64,000 bases of DNA from Exiguobacterium sp. s193 (GCF_018618755.1 NZ_JACSMR010000004.1:1-64000), one strand, 5' to 3'; positions 31,610-40,797 are shown, counted from the stretch's first letter. A program made the numbers and translations. Notes: generated from the sequence alone by a model not told the origin.

Positions 31610-32365
31610 GTGAACATCCAGCAAATTCGAAATGCGACACTCGTCTTGACCTATGCCAACCAAGTTTTTTTAATTGATCCTTTCCTCGGTGAAAAGGGTT
31701 CGCTCCCGCCGTTCGACCATACACCGAACACGCACCGAAATCCGCTCGTCGACTTGCCGGTCGATGTCTCGACCTTACTCGACCCGGATGCCGTCTTCGT
31801 GACACATCTTCACGCCGATCATTTCGATGATGCTGCCAAACAGCTACTCCCGAAGGCGGTTCCGCTCTATGCCCAAAACGCGACGGACGTTTCTGTCATT
31901 CAAGAGGCCGGATTCACGGACGTTCAGTCGTTCGACCAAGGCGTGACACTGCGCGATGTCAAAGTTTACCGCACGAATGGTCAACACGGCGTCGGCGAAA
32001 TCGGGCAACGGATGGGACACGTATCCGGTCTCGTCTTTACACATCCTGATGAACCGACGCTTTATATCGCCGGTGACACGATTTGGTGCGACGACGTCGA
32101 TTCTGCAATCGATACGTATGCCCCCGATGTCATCGTCGTCAATAGTGGTGCGGCCCAGTTCCTGACAGGTGAACCGATCACGATGTCGGAACGTGATTTA
32201 TTAGCGGTCCACAAGGCAGCGGCTGAAGCGACGATTGTCGTCTCACACCTTGAAGCTGTCAACCACTGCCTCCTCCGCCGCGATATGATTGCTGACTTTT
32301 TAGCAGCAAATCATCTCTCTGCCCACTTTTTGATTCCGGACGATGGCGAGACGATTTCATTTTAA
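31610..32365 (+). CDS. MBL-fold metal-dependent hydrolase
   Basis: 251 aa. Metallo-beta-lactamase fold with the zinc motif VTHLHADHFDD (His-x-His-x-Asp-His, about residues 66-76), IDPFLGEKG near the start, LYIAGDTIWCDDV (Asp ligand) and SHLEAVNHC near the end. UlaG/UPF0173-like hydrolase of unknown substrate. GTG 31610 is preferred, about 9 nt behind AAAGGA; an in-frame TTG lies at 31604. Confidence 0.82.
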   Translation: MNIQQIRNATLVLTYANQVFLIDPFLGEKGSLPPFDHTPNTHRNPLVDLPVDVSTLLDPDAVFVTHLHADHFDDAAKQLLPKAVPLYAQNATDVSVIQEAGFTDVQSFDQGVTLRDVKVYRTNGQHGVGEIGQRMGHVSGLVFTHPDEPTLYIAGDTIWCDDVDSAIDTYAPDVIVVNSGAAQFLTGEPITMSERDLLAVHKAAAEATIVVSHLEAVNHCLLRRDMIADFLAANHLSAHFLIPDDGETISF

Positions 32366-32393
32366 GCCTCTCCTTCGAGAGTCGTACGAACAC

Positions 32394-32451
32394 AAAAAAA
32401 ACGGACGTTGTCCACTTCCTTGACAGGAAGAGGCACAGCGTCCGTTTTTTT
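32394..32451. terminator. bidirectional terminator
   Basis: ACGGACG / CGTCCGT outer stem (32401-32407 with 32439-32445) with an inner CTTCCT/AGGAAG hairpin, A-run before and T-run after. Shared by convergent genes. Confidence 0.88.
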
Positions 32452-32456
32452 CACGT

Positions 32457-33104
32457 TCACGCTTGCGGAATGACAAGACCGAGTAAACGGGCGAAGGCGA
32501 TAGCCTGGTCTTCCGTCACGATTGCCCCTGTCAAAAAACGTGGATCAATCGTGATCCCCGAGACATCCGCTTGTCGTAAATCAAGTCCTTTTAACGGCGT
32601 TTCGACCCACTGACTTTCCATCAATTCAACATCCTCAAACCGTAAATCGATGAGTTTGCCTTCGAAGAATTGTGTCTCCCGCATCGCCGTCTGCTCAAAC
32701 ATCACTTGTCTGAGCGATGTCCGGATCACTTGTAAATAATTCGCCTGGCAGGCTTTTACCGTGACATGATCAAGTGTCGTTTCTTCTAATTGAACCCCTG
32801 TCAGGCGACAGTCCTGAAACAGAACACGATGGAAACGACTATCACGGAACTGACAGCCCGTCAAATCACACTGCTCAAACCGGACATTTTCAAAGGATGC
32901 ACGCTCAAACACGAGACCCGCAAACGATACATTCCGAAAACAGACTTGATTGGCATCGATTCGTTCCGTCAGCTCAATCGGCAACGCTTCTTTTTCATAC
33001 AGCGCTTGATACAAATACGGATCGTCAATTTCAACTTCTGTAAATGCTTCGGGCGCCAATGTCTTTGGCAATTCCGGCAGATGGATGACCGGTTTTTTCT
33101 TCAT
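32457..33104 (-). CDS. pentapeptide-repeat protein
   Basis: 215 aa. Residues about 50-190 consist of A(D/N)LXX-type pentapeptides seen as F/L every fifth residue (VCFRNVSFAGLVFERASFE, CDLTGCQFRDSRF), expected to form a right-handed quadrilateral beta helix. The N-terminal 45 residues and the C-terminal segment ending in LLGLVIPQA are outside the repeat. Some relatives mimic DNA and protect gyrase from quinolones, but nothing here proves this role. Confidence 0.85.
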   Translation of the reverse strand: MKKKPVIHLPELPKTLAPEAFTEVEIDDPYLYQALYEKEALPIELTERIDANQVCFRNVSFAGLVFERASFENVRFEQCDLTGCQFRDSRFHRVLFQDCRLTGVQLEETTLDHVTVKACQANYLQVIRTSLRQVMFEQTAMRETQFFEGKLIDLRFEDVELMESQWVETPLKGLDLRQADVSGITIDPRFLTGAIVTEDQAIAFARLLGLVIPQA

Positions 33105-33239
33105 ACTCCCACAACCCCTCTTCTTCTCAGTCCTTAGTGTACCAAACCTGTTGTGCGAAGATTACGCAAGAAGCTGATTTTTTAGCGATACCTCGCTCTA
33201 AAAAGTCATGACTGCTACTCACTTTTTCATTTTTTTGAT

Positions 33240-33267
33240 TTGAGACACTTTGAGACCGTGCTATAGT
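33240..33267 (+). promoter_or_regulatory. promoter of the Y-family polymerase operon
   Basis: -35 TTGAGA (33240-33245), 16-nt spacer, -10 TATAGT (33262-33267), just upstream of the SOS box. Confidence 0.6.
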
Positions 33268-33283
33268 CAAAATAAATAAAATA

Positions 33284-33297
33284 AGAACATTTGTTCT
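33284..33297. promoter_or_regulatory. LexA (SOS) box
   Basis: AGAACATTTGTTCT, a perfect palindrome of the Gram-positive SOS type GAAC-N4-GTTC, between the promoter and the start of the Y-family polymerase gene. Confidence 0.8.
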
Positions 33298-33313
33298 TAA
33301 AGGAGTGATTTTC

Positions 33314-34639
33314 GTGTCTTCTGATGCGGATTTTCCAAATCAACGTATTTTTTGTATCGATAGCGTCTCTTTTTATGCCAGTTGCGAGTGTCATTATCGA
33401 AATTTACCACCGCTCACAACAAAATTAGCCGTCGTTTCCGATTTAAAGCGAGGTGGCTCCGTCATTTTAGCGGCGAGTCCCGCCTTGAAGGCCCTCGGTA
33501 TCAAAACGGCAAGTCGTCTCTATCAAATCGAACAGCTCCCATATAAGGACCGCAAACAGATTCAGCTCGTCGAACCACGTATGTTATGCTACATGAAAAC
33601 ATCAATCCGTGTCCTTGACGTACTCCATCAATTCGGGCCTCCGGAAGCAATCCGGGTCTATTCGATTGATGAAAGCTTCATTGATATGACGGGCACGGAG
33701 CGGCTTTTTGGTGATGATTTTGAAGCAGCCAAACAGATTCAGAACGCGATTTTGGAACAAACCGGAATCCATGTCCGAATCGGGATCGGTCCCAATAATG
33801 TCATCGCGAAACTGGCACTTGATTTGCTCGGAAAAAAACAGGGCATTGCGCGTTGTGGTTATGCCGACGTCCCGCGTCTCTTACACGACTTTCCAATCCG
33901 CAAGATGTGGGGGATCGGCAACCAAATGGAGCATCACCTGAATCGTTTAGGAATTGAAACGATTGGCGATTTAGCAGACGCACCGTTAGAGATGCTTCAC
34001 GAACGATTTGGCGTTATCGGCGCCGAGCTCTGGCATCATGCTTGGGGAATCGACCAATCACCGACGACGGTTGATCCGACCGCTTTATTTCGTCCGGCGT
34101 CATCCAGACAAAAAACGATTGGTCATGGTGTGACGCTGATGCGTGACTATTACGAATACGACCAGATTCGCCTTGTCTTAAGTGAGCTTGCAAGCGATGT
34201 CGCAGCCCGCGTCCGTTTTTCCAATCAACTCGGCTGGACCGTTCACCTCGGTGTCCGTTACTCAAGACATGTCGTCCGGGCAGGATTTTCAAAGCAACTC
34301 CGCCTCCCTTATCCGACTTCAGACGAACGGATTATCCTTCGGCACATCCTTCAGCTGTTTGAGCCGAATTGGCTCGAACACGAACCAATTCGCTTTTTGT
34401 CTGTTTCGCTCGGTCAGCTCGTCCCGGACCAAGGGGCCCTGCAACTGTCGTTGTTCGAAGACAATGCCCGTGTCTGGAAACGCAAACGTTTATTGAAGGC
34501 CATCGATCACGTCAATCTCCGCTACGGAAAAGGAACGATCCGGCTTGCCGTCGCTTTTCTTGATACGAGTGTCGCCAAACGCCGCCTTCGTTTCGTTGGT
34601 GGTCATCCGGGGGGTGACGGCGATGACACGTTATCATGA
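33314..34639 (+). CDS. Y-family DNA polymerase (UvrX/YqjW type)
   Basis: Error-prone translesion polymerase of the UmuC-like group, about 441 aa. Motifs are FCIDSVSFYASCE (first catalytic Asp), YSIDESFIDMTG (Asp-Glu pair), RIGIGPNNVIAKLALD, the helix-hairpin-helix part MWGIGNQMEHHLNRLGIETIGDLA, and the little-finger domain with DTSVAKRR near the end. The C-terminal LQLSLFEDN includes a beta-clamp binding motif (QLSLF). Start GTG 33314 lies 8 nt behind AAAGGAG; the earlier GTG 33305 overlaps the SD. LexA box upstream; the yolD-like gene overlaps the 3' end. Confidence 0.93.
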   Translation: MSSDADFPNQRIFCIDSVSFYASCECHYRNLPPLTTKLAVVSDLKRGGSVILAASPALKALGIKTASRLYQIEQLPYKDRKQIQLVEPRMLCYMKTSIRVLDVLHQFGPPEAIRVYSIDESFIDMTGTERLFGDDFEAAKQIQNAILEQTGIHVRIGIGPNNVIAKLALDLLGKKQGIARCGYADVPRLLHDFPIRKMWGIGNQMEHHLNRLGIETIGDLADAPLEMLHERFGVIGAELWHHAWGIDQSPTTVDPTALFRPASSRQKTIGHGVTLMRDYYEYDQIRLVLSELASDVAARVRFSNQLGWTVHLGVRYSRHVVRAGFSKQLRLPYPTSDERIILRHILQLFEPNWLEHEPIRFLSVSLGQLVPDQGALQLSLFEDNARVWKRKRLLKAIDHVNLRYGKGTIRLAVAFLDTSVAKRRLRFVGGHPGGDGDDTLS

Positions 34640-34952
34640 CCGGGGCAATTTGAAATGGATTCCGTTTTTGATGCCCGAGTACATCCAGTTGTTACATGAC
34701 TACTATGTAGAAAGTCATCGTTTGACACTACCGCCAATCGATGCCCAGCTTCAAGAATCATGGCAATTCGTCCTCGAAGAAGCATTAATGGAAGGAAAAG
34801 AACTCGAAATCACGTATTATAAGGAAGGAAGCTATCTCACGCTGACTGGATTCATTGAACAAATTAATCGGGAACAGGGCTTATTATACGTCCGCAGTCA
34901 AAAATTGACGGAAATTCCGTTGATGCGACTAGTCCGGATTGAAAACGGGTAG
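34623..34952 (+). CDS. YolD-like protein
   Basis: 109 aa, the usual partner gene of UvrX-type polymerases (yolD-uvrX and yqjX-yqjW in Bacillus). Family segments are RGNLKWIPFLMPEYIQLL and the C-terminal IPLMRLVRIEN. ATG 34623 overlaps the polymerase end by 17 nt, with GGGGGGTGA as ribosome site. Probably SOS-induced together with the polymerase. Molecular role unknown. Confidence 0.85.
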   Translation: MTRYHDRGNLKWIPFLMPEYIQLLHDYYVESHRLTLPPIDAQLQESWQFVLEEALMEGKELEITYYKEGSYLTLTGFIEQINREQGLLYVRSQKLTEIPLMRLVRIENG

Positions 34953-35018
34953 GAATGACAGTGGGCTTCATGTATGCACTTATCTTTTGAATCATGAGTT
35001 GAAGGAAGGAATGTTCGT

Positions 35019-35831
35019 ATGTTGGAATGGTTTACTTCACTCCCTGTCGTGATCCAGGCGCTACTCGCCGGGATGATGACGTGGGGGTTGACCGCACTCG
35101 GTGCGGCGCTTGTTTTTGTCTTTACGACTATCGAAAAAAAGGTCATGAATATGATGCTCGGCTTTGCCGCCGGTGTCATGATTGCAGCATCCTTTTGGTC
35201 ACTGCTCGCTCCAGCGATTGAATTTACGGAGCAAGATGGTGGGATCGCCTGGTTACCAGCAGCAATCGGTTTTTTAGCAGGTGGTTTCTTCGTCCGCTTG
35301 CTCGATTTCGTCACACCCCACTTGCATTTATCCGCTCCTCTCGAAAGCGCGGAAGGTCCGTCGACCGGTCTCAAGAAAACGACGTTACTTTTCTTAGCCA
35401 TCACGTTGCACAATATCCCGGAAGGTTTGGCAATCGGTGTTGCCTTTGGAGCTGCCGCGCTAAACATGGACGGCGCGACGGTCGTTGGCGCCTTGACGCT
35501 CGCACTCGGGATTGGAATTCAAAACATGCCGGAAGGGGCCGCCTTGTCGATTCCCCTCCGTGGCGAAGGTATGTCACGCCGGCGTGCCTTCAATTACGGT
35601 CAAATGTCCGCCATCGTCGAACCGATCGCGGCGATGATTGGTGCGGCTGCTGTTTTCTTCATTCAACCGTTACTGCCTTACGCACTCGCCTTTGCAGCCG
35701 GGGCCATGATTTTTGTTGTCGTCGAGGAATTGATTCCTGAATCACAAGCTGAAAACGGCTCGGATTTAGCAACACTCGGTTTAATGGTCGGTTTTACCGT
35801 CATGATGATTCTTGATGTCGCCTTAGGCTAA
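35019..35831 (+). CDS. ZIP-family metal transporter
   Basis: 270 aa with about eight membrane helices. The two metal-binding helices show LHNIPEGLAIGVAFG (about 130-144) and IQNMPEGAALSIPL (about 167-180), typical of GufA/ZupT-type zinc or iron importers, with EELIPES near the end. No metal regulator is next to it. The convergent metal-export ATPase shares a terminator. Confidence 0.88.
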   Translation: MLEWFTSLPVVIQALLAGMMTWGLTALGAALVFVFTTIEKKVMNMMLGFAAGVMIAASFWSLLAPAIEFTEQDGGIAWLPAAIGFLAGGFFVRLLDFVTPHLHLSAPLESAEGPSTGLKKTTLLFLAITLHNIPEGLAIGVAFGAAALNMDGATVVGALTLALGIGIQNMPEGAALSIPLRGEGMSRRRAFNYGQMSAIVEPIAAMIGAAAVFFIQPLLPYALAFAAGAMIFVVVEELIPESQAENGSDLATLGLMVGFTVMMILDVALG

Positions 35832-35847
35832 AAACAAATGGATTGCA

Positions 35848-35884
35848 CAAAAAAACTCCTTCATCGCCGGTGAAGGAGTTTTCA
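35848..35884. terminator. bidirectional terminator
   Basis: AAAACTCCTTC / GAAGGAGTTTT stem with a short loop; the T-run on the minus strand has seven T. Between the ZIP and ATPase genes. Confidence 0.88.
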
Positions 35885-35936
35885 GATTGATGTTGGAATG
35901 ACTTTTGAGTCCACACCTTTCAACGTGGACCTTTGG

Positions 35937-38027
35937 TTATTTTTTGAGGATGCGCATCGCATTTAAAACGGCCAGGACGGTCACACCAACATCCGCAAAC
36001 ACGGCTTCCCACATCGTCGCAAAACCAAATGCACCAAACAGGAGGAACACGGCCTTTACGCCAAGTGCGAAGAAGATATTTTGATAGACGATTTTTCGTG
36101 TCGCACGGGCAACCTCAATTGCCTCGGTCAATTGTTTCGGTTCATCTGTCATGAGGACGATATCTGCCGCTTCGATGGCCACGTCACTGCCAAGTCCGCC
36201 CATCGCGATTCCGACATCTGCCCGTGTCAGGACGGGTGCATCATTGATGCCGTCGCCAACAAAGGCAACTTTTCCATCCGCTTGTTTCAAAATCAGTTCA
36301 AGTTGCTCGACTTTTTGATCGGGCAACAACTCTGCATGGATTTGGTCAATTCCAATCTGACGACCAATCGCTTCTGCCGTTGCCCGGCGGTCTCCTGTTA
36401 ACATAACCGTTTTCCGCACACCAAGTGTTTTGAGGCGAGCGAGTGCTTCGACGGTACTGACTTTGATGTTGTCGGCAATCCGGATGTATCCGAGATATAC
36501 GTCATTGCGGGCGACATGGACGTATGTCCCGTCTTTCGCTTGATCAAGCGTCTCATAACCAAGTTCTTTGAACCAACGGGCATTCCCGGCACGAATCGTA
36601 TCCGTTCCGAAGCGACCGACGACTCCCGATCCTGCGACTTCCTGATATGCTTGAACGGATTCCGTCACTTCACCATAACTTGCATACGTCCGTTGGATGG
36701 ACTTTGCAATCGGATGATTCGAGTGCTGTTCAACAAGTGTTGCCACTTTCAATAATTCTTCGTCTGAACAAGCAACCGGGCGAAGCTCCGTCACTTCAAA
36801 GACCCCTTCTGTCAGTGTTCCTGTTTTATCAAAAACGACCGTGTCCAGCTGTTGTAATGACTCGAGATGATTTCCACCCTTCACGAGAATCCCTCGTTTT
36901 GACGCAGCACCAATCCCACTGAAGAAACCGAGCGGAATTGAAATGACGAGCGCACAGGGACAACTGATGACAAGGAACACAAGTGCCCGGTAAATCCAGT
37001 CTTCCCATGTCGCGTTTGCTACAAAAAGTGGTGGCAGCACGGCGAGCAATGTCGCAATCCCGACGACCGCCGGTGTGTAGATCCGGGCAAACCGCGTGAT
37101 GAATTTTTCCGTCGGTGCCTTATGGCGTGAGGCATTTTCAACGAGATCAAGAATTTTCGCGACGGTCGACTCACTGTAGAGACGGTCGACTTGAATCAAC
37201 AGTCGCCCATCTGTATTGATCGTCCCTGCAAGAATCGCATCGTTCGTGCAGACACGCCGCGGAACCGATTCTCCTGTTAAGGCAACGGTATCGATGAATG
37301 CTTCGCCGTCAAGAATCGTCCCGTCGAGCGGAATCTTTTCGCCGGGACGGACTAAAATCCGTTGACCGACTTTTACTTGCATCGGGCTGACCGTTTGTCC
37401 GTTCTCAAGCATCGCCGTCTCGGGGCGAATGTCCATCAAGGTTGCAATCGATTTACGCGATTGATCGACTGCCCGGTGCTGGAAGAATTCACCGACTTGA
37501 TAAAACAGCATGACGGCGACGGCTTCCGGATACTCGCCAATCAAGAAGGCACCAAGCGTCGCGATGACCATCAAGAAATTTTCATCAAATACTTGCCCTT
37601 GACGAATATTTCGGATTGCGTTTCGTAACACATCCCAGCCGATTAAGAAGTAGGCCATCGCAAATGAGATAAGTTCAATTGAGCTCGGTAAAAAGAAGGC
37701 ACTGACAAAGGCGAGAGCCCCGACACTAAATTGGATTTTTTTCACTCGCGTCAAAAACGGACCATGATCATGCACATGATTTTCGTCAGATGGAACATCC
37801 CGGGAAACTTGGACGTCCGGCTCTAACTCTTGGACACGCTTGACGACCGCATCATATGTCGCGTCACGCGGCACTTCCCCTTGGTAGGTCACATATAGCT
37901 TTTGCCCGGCAAAATCAAGATTCGCTGCTTCGATTCCGTCGACCGTTGCTACACCACGCTCGACCTTCGCCGCACAATTGGCACAATCAATTCCTGAAAT
38001 CCGTAAGCGTTCTGTTTTCGTTTCCAT
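35937..38027 (-). CDS. cadA: heavy-metal P-type ATPase (Cd/Zn/Co exporter type)
   Basis: 696 aa, P1B-type ATPase. N-terminal metal-binding domain with GIDCANCAAK (Cys15, Cys18), membrane metal site SCPCALVISIP, phosphorylation site VFDKTGTLTEG, TGDRRATAEAIG and VGDGINDAP. The CPC motif with the LGFFSGIGAASKRGILVKGG context fits the Zn/Cd/Pb (CadA/ZntA) branch rather than copper. A CadC-type operator-like palindrome lies at 38041-38056, but no cadC gene is adjacent. Metal specificity is inferred. Confidence 0.9.
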   Translation of the reverse strand: METKTERLRISGIDCANCAAKVERGVATVDGIEAANLDFAGQKLYVTYQGEVPRDATYDAVVKRVQELEPDVQVSRDVPSDENHVHDHGPFLTRVKKIQFSVGALAFVSAFFLPSSIELISFAMAYFLIGWDVLRNAIRNIRQGQVFDENFLMVIATLGAFLIGEYPEAVAVMLFYQVGEFFQHRAVDQSRKSIATLMDIRPETAMLENGQTVSPMQVKVGQRILVRPGEKIPLDGTILDGEAFIDTVALTGESVPRRVCTNDAILAGTINTDGRLLIQVDRLYSESTVAKILDLVENASRHKAPTEKFITRFARIYTPAVVGIATLLAVLPPLFVANATWEDWIYRALVFLVISCPCALVISIPLGFFSGIGAASKRGILVKGGNHLESLQQLDTVVFDKTGTLTEGVFEVTELRPVACSDEELLKVATLVEQHSNHPIAKSIQRTYASYGEVTESVQAYQEVAGSGVVGRFGTDTIRAGNARWFKELGYETLDQAKDGTYVHVARNDVYLGYIRIADNIKVSTVEALARLKTLGVRKTVMLTGDRRATAEAIGRQIGIDQIHAELLPDQKVEQLELILKQADGKVAFVGDGINDAPVLTRADVGIAMGGLGSDVAIEAADIVLMTDEPKQLTEAIEVARATRKIVYQNIFFALGVKAVFLLFGAFGFATMWEAVFADVGVTVLAVLNAMRILKK

Positions 38028-38040
38028 TCTCCCACCTCAT

Positions 38041-38061
38041 TCAAATGTTCGTTTGATTATA
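38041..38061. promoter_or_regulatory. CadC/CzrA-like operator with -10 box
   Basis: TCAAATGTTCGTTTGA (38041-38056) resembles the cad operator TCAAATA-N3-ATTTGA of ArsR-family repressors. A minus-strand -10 TATAAT (38056-38061) abuts it. The -35 is unclear. Confidence 0.55.
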
Positions 38062-38198
38062 ACTTCATCCTACTCTTTTTCTGACCATTCGACAAGGTAA
38101 ATCGTTATCGGTCTTCCGCCCGATATTGAGATTAGTTCTATCTCGGAAGAATGAAACATGATATGTTTTTAGATAGTAAAATATAGAAGGAGAATATC

Positions 38199-39035
38199 AT
38201 GCATATCTTAGAATTACTTAAAGCACTTTTACTTGGTTTCGTCGAAGGGATGACGGAATTCGCTCCTGTCTCTTCAACCGGTCATATGATCATCGTCGAC
38301 GACATGTGGCTCCAGACAACGGACTTTCTCGGAAAATACTCCGCGAACACATTTAAGATCGTCATCCAGCTCGGATCGATTCTTGCCGTCATCGTCGTCT
38401 TTTGGAAACGGTTATTCAGCCTGATCGGTCTCTATAAGATTGAAGGCGAGCACGATGCGACGGGCACACACAAATTAAAGCTGCGTCACGTCTTAATCGG
38501 ACTGCTTCCTGCTGCTGTCCTCGGTTTATTGTTCGAAGATTTCATTGATGAAAATCTCTTTTCAATCGATACCGTCATCATCGGTCTCGCCGTCGGAGCT
38601 GTCTTGATGATCGCAGCGGATAAACTCGGTCCAAAAGAACCGAAAACGACGACGCTCGACCAAATTACTTACCGCCAAGCAGCACTCGTCGGATTGTTCC
38701 AATGTATTTCACTTTGGCCAGGGTTTTCACGGTCCGGTTCAACGATTTCCGGAGGGGTCTTCCTCGGGATGAATCACCGGACGGCGGCTGACTTTACATT
38801 CATCATGGCCGTACCAATCATGTTCGGAGCAAGTTTCCTTTCGCTCGTCAAGAACTGGGAGTACATCGAAATGGCTCACCTCAATTTTTACATCGTCGGT
38901 TTTGTTGCATCGTTCGCGTTTGCGCTACTATCGATTCGTTTCTTCTTGAAACTGATCAATAAAATCAAGCTTGTCCCGTTTGCGATCTATCGCCTTGTCT
39001 TAGCTGCGATTCTCGCAATCGTCGTTTACATGTAA
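38199..39035 (+). CDS. uppP: undecaprenyl-diphosphatase
   Basis: BacA/UppP family integral membrane phosphatase recycling the lipid carrier of peptidoglycan synthesis; overproduction gives bacitracin resistance in other bacteria. 278 aa with eight or so hydrophobic segments. Catalytic motifs are LGFVEGMTEFAPVSSTGH (about 14-31) and WPGFSRSGSTISGG (about 171-184). AGAAGGAG precedes ATG 38199. A TGAAAC element at 38152-38157 hints at ECF sigma control. Confidence 0.95.
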   Translation: MHILELLKALLLGFVEGMTEFAPVSSTGHMIIVDDMWLQTTDFLGKYSANTFKIVIQLGSILAVIVVFWKRLFSLIGLYKIEGEHDATGTHKLKLRHVLIGLLPAAVLGLLFEDFIDENLFSIDTVIIGLAVGAVLMIAADKLGPKEPKTTTLDQITYRQAALVGLFQCISLWPGFSRSGSTISGGVFLGMNHRTAADFTFIMAVPIMFGASFLSLVKNWEYIEMAHLNFYIVGFVASFAFALLSIRFFLKLINKIKLVPFAIYRLVLAAILAIVVYM

Positions 39036-39045
39036 GAAACAAAAA

Positions 39046-39078
39046 AACTATCAGTGATTTACTGATAGTTTTTTGTTT
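39046..39078 (+). terminator. uppP terminator
   Basis: ACTATCAGT / ACTGATAGT stem followed by T6 and more T. Confidence 0.88.
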
Positions 39079-39081
39079 TTT

Positions 39082-39110
39082 TGAAACTTATTAAAACGGA
39101 TTAGGGTATA
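39082..39110 (+). promoter_or_regulatory. candidate ECF-sigma promoter of lemA operon
   Basis: TGAAAC (39082-39087), 17-nt spacer, GGTATA (39105-39110), close to the sigma-W type consensus TGAAAC-N16-CGTA. A sigma-A reading of the same region gives poor spacing. Confidence 0.5.
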
Positions 39111-39148
39111 TAGTAGTTGAGATACAGAAAAAAAGGAGTGGACGAATA

Positions 39149-39742
39149 ATGGCACGTAGAAATCGTGGAGGTTCTAAATTACCTCTCATCATTGGAATTG
39201 CTGTTGTTGTCATCATTGCTTTCTTAGCAATCGGACAATACAACAGTCTCGTAAACGTCGAAGAAGACGTTTCGAACAAGTGGTCACAAGTCGATAACCA
39301 AATTAAACGACGGGCGGATCTCATCCCGAACCTTGTCGAGACTGTTAAAGGTGTCGCTGGTCAAGAAGAAAAAGTTTACGGTGATATCGCCGAGGCACAA
39401 GCTGGCCTTGCTCGCGCTGCTTCAACGGAACAACGGATTGAAGCCGACCAACAAGTCACATCTTCCCTCCGTGGATTGATTGCCTTACAAACGACGTATC
39501 CGGAACTTAAATCAAGCGAACGGTTCCAGTCGTTGATGGACACGCTTGAAGGGACAGAAAACCGTCTCGGTATCGCGCGGAAAGATTACAATGATTCCGT
39601 CACAGTCTACAATAAGAAACGTCGTAGTTTCCCGACTTCGCTTTATGCTTCGGCGTTTGGTTTTGATAAAAAACCATACTATGAAATTTCAGAAAGCGAC
39701 CGCGAAAACCCAACGGTCGATTTCAACAGTGATTCGAAATGA
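39149..39742 (+). CDS. LemA family protein
   Basis: 197 aa. N-terminal membrane helix LPLIIGIAVVVIIAFLAIG (about 11-29), then the LemA domain: YNSLVNVEEDVSNKWSQVDNQIKRRADLIPNLVETVKG, seen here as YNSLVNVEEDV and RRADLIPNLVETV, with ENRLGIARKDYND later. Long-helix bundle outside the membrane. Overlaps the TPM gene by 4 nt; the pair is common in bacteria. Function unknown. Confidence 0.88.
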   Translation: MARRNRGGSKLPLIIGIAVVVIIAFLAIGQYNSLVNVEEDVSNKWSQVDNQIKRRADLIPNLVETVKGVAGQEEKVYGDIAEAQAGLARAASTEQRIEADQQVTSSLRGLIALQTTYPELKSSERFQSLMDTLEGTENRLGIARKDYNDSVTVYNKKRRSFPTSLYASAFGFDKKPYYEISESDRENPTVDFNSDSK

Positions 39743-40479
39743 TTTGGCGAAGAACGCGTCTCCTTCTGAGTGCGTTCCTCGTTTTCTTCCTTCTGACTCC
39801 GACTGCCGAAGCCGTATCAGAACGCACGGGCGCAGCTTTCTTCATCCAAGATGATGCACAGTTGCTGACCGCGTCGGAAGAAGCGGAACTTGCTCGTCTT
39901 GGTCAGGAACTCGAACAATATACGACTGCACAAGTCGTTTTAAAAACTGTCCCTGACTTAAAAGGACAAGACTTGAGTACGTATGCGAACGAAACCTTCC
40001 GTGCCCAAGGAATTGGGCAAGAAGGAAAAGATAACGGTGTCATGGTGGTCGTGGCGCCAAACGAAAAAAGCCGCAATTTCCGGATCGAGGTTGGTTACAA
40101 GCTTGAGGGTGTCCTGACCGACATCACGGCAGGTCGGATCCTCGATCAATACGCCGTTCCCTATCGCGACGAAGGTGATTACGGAAAAGCAGCTTCAGAA
40201 ACCTATAAAGCCGTCATCAGTGTTGTCTCGAAGGAACAGTCACTCGAATCGCAAGATCCGAAACAAACGTCTTCTGAAGACGGGCTGAGTCTTTGGGTCA
40301 AACTCGTCATCGGTGCAGGCCTTGTCCTGTTATTGTTCTTGGATATGAAATTTACAGGTGGCATGTTCTTCTTCGCGATCATCAACATCCTGTCAGCCGT
40401 TATGCGTGGCGGCGGTGGTGGCGGTGGCGGAAGTCGTGGGGGCGGCGGTAGTTCCGGCGGCGGCGGGGCAGAAAGGTAG
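39739..40479 (+). CDS. TPM-domain membrane protein (YgcG family)
   Basis: 246 aa. Signal peptide (about 1-25, LLLSAFLVFFLLTPTAEA), an extracytoplasmic TPM domain (about 35-160: DDAQLLTASEEAELARLGQELE, DNGVMVVVAP, RIEVGYKLEGVLTDITAGRILD), a membrane segment (about 192-220) and a Gly/Ser-rich tail (GGGGGGGSRGGGG). Operon with lemA and the next small gene. Function unknown; YgcG-like proteins are sometimes linked to stress or photosystem-type repair. Confidence 0.85.
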   Translation: MIWRRTRLLLSAFLVFFLLTPTAEAVSERTGAAFFIQDDAQLLTASEEAELARLGQELEQYTTAQVVLKTVPDLKGQDLSTYANETFRAQGIGQEGKDNGVMVVVAPNEKSRNFRIEVGYKLEGVLTDITAGRILDQYAVPYRDEGDYGKAASETYKAVISVVSKEQSLESQDPKQTSSEDGLSLWVKLVIGAGLVLLLFLDMKFTGGMFFFAIINILSAVMRGGGGGGGGSRGGGGSSGGGGAER

Positions 40480-40488
40480 GAGCAAATA

Positions 40489-40761
40489 ATGAACGGATTT
40501 TACATGGTTCTGATTTTTTACGGCATGATGACCGTCGTTGGCTTCTTTTCGATGTGGTCCGATAAACGTCGTGCGAAACAACATGCACAACGGACGCCGG
40601 AAGCTACGTTGCTTTGGATTGCCTTTCTCGGAGGTGCCCTCGGTTCATTACTCGGAATGCAGCTCGCGCGTCATAAAACACGCAAACCGAAGTTCCAGTT
40701 ACTTGTCCCGCTTGCACTGTTACTACACGCCACGGGATGGATTTTGTTCATGACCGCATGA
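40489..40761 (+). CDS. DUF1294 small membrane protein
   Basis: 90 aa with three hydrophobic segments and the DUF1294 hallmark FSMWSDKRRAKQHAQRTPEATLLWIAFLGGALGSLLGM (motifs DKRRA and TPEATL). ATG 40489 follows GGAGCAAATA and the gene is 9 nt behind the TPM gene. Function unknown. Confidence 0.8.
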   Translation: MNGFYMVLIFYGMMTVVGFFSMWSDKRRAKQHAQRTPEATLLWIAFLGGALGSLLGMQLARHKTRKPKFQLLVPLALLLHATGWILFMTA

Positions 40762-40797
40762 TCATTTGAAATGTTGCTTCAACCATCCGATAAAGAA

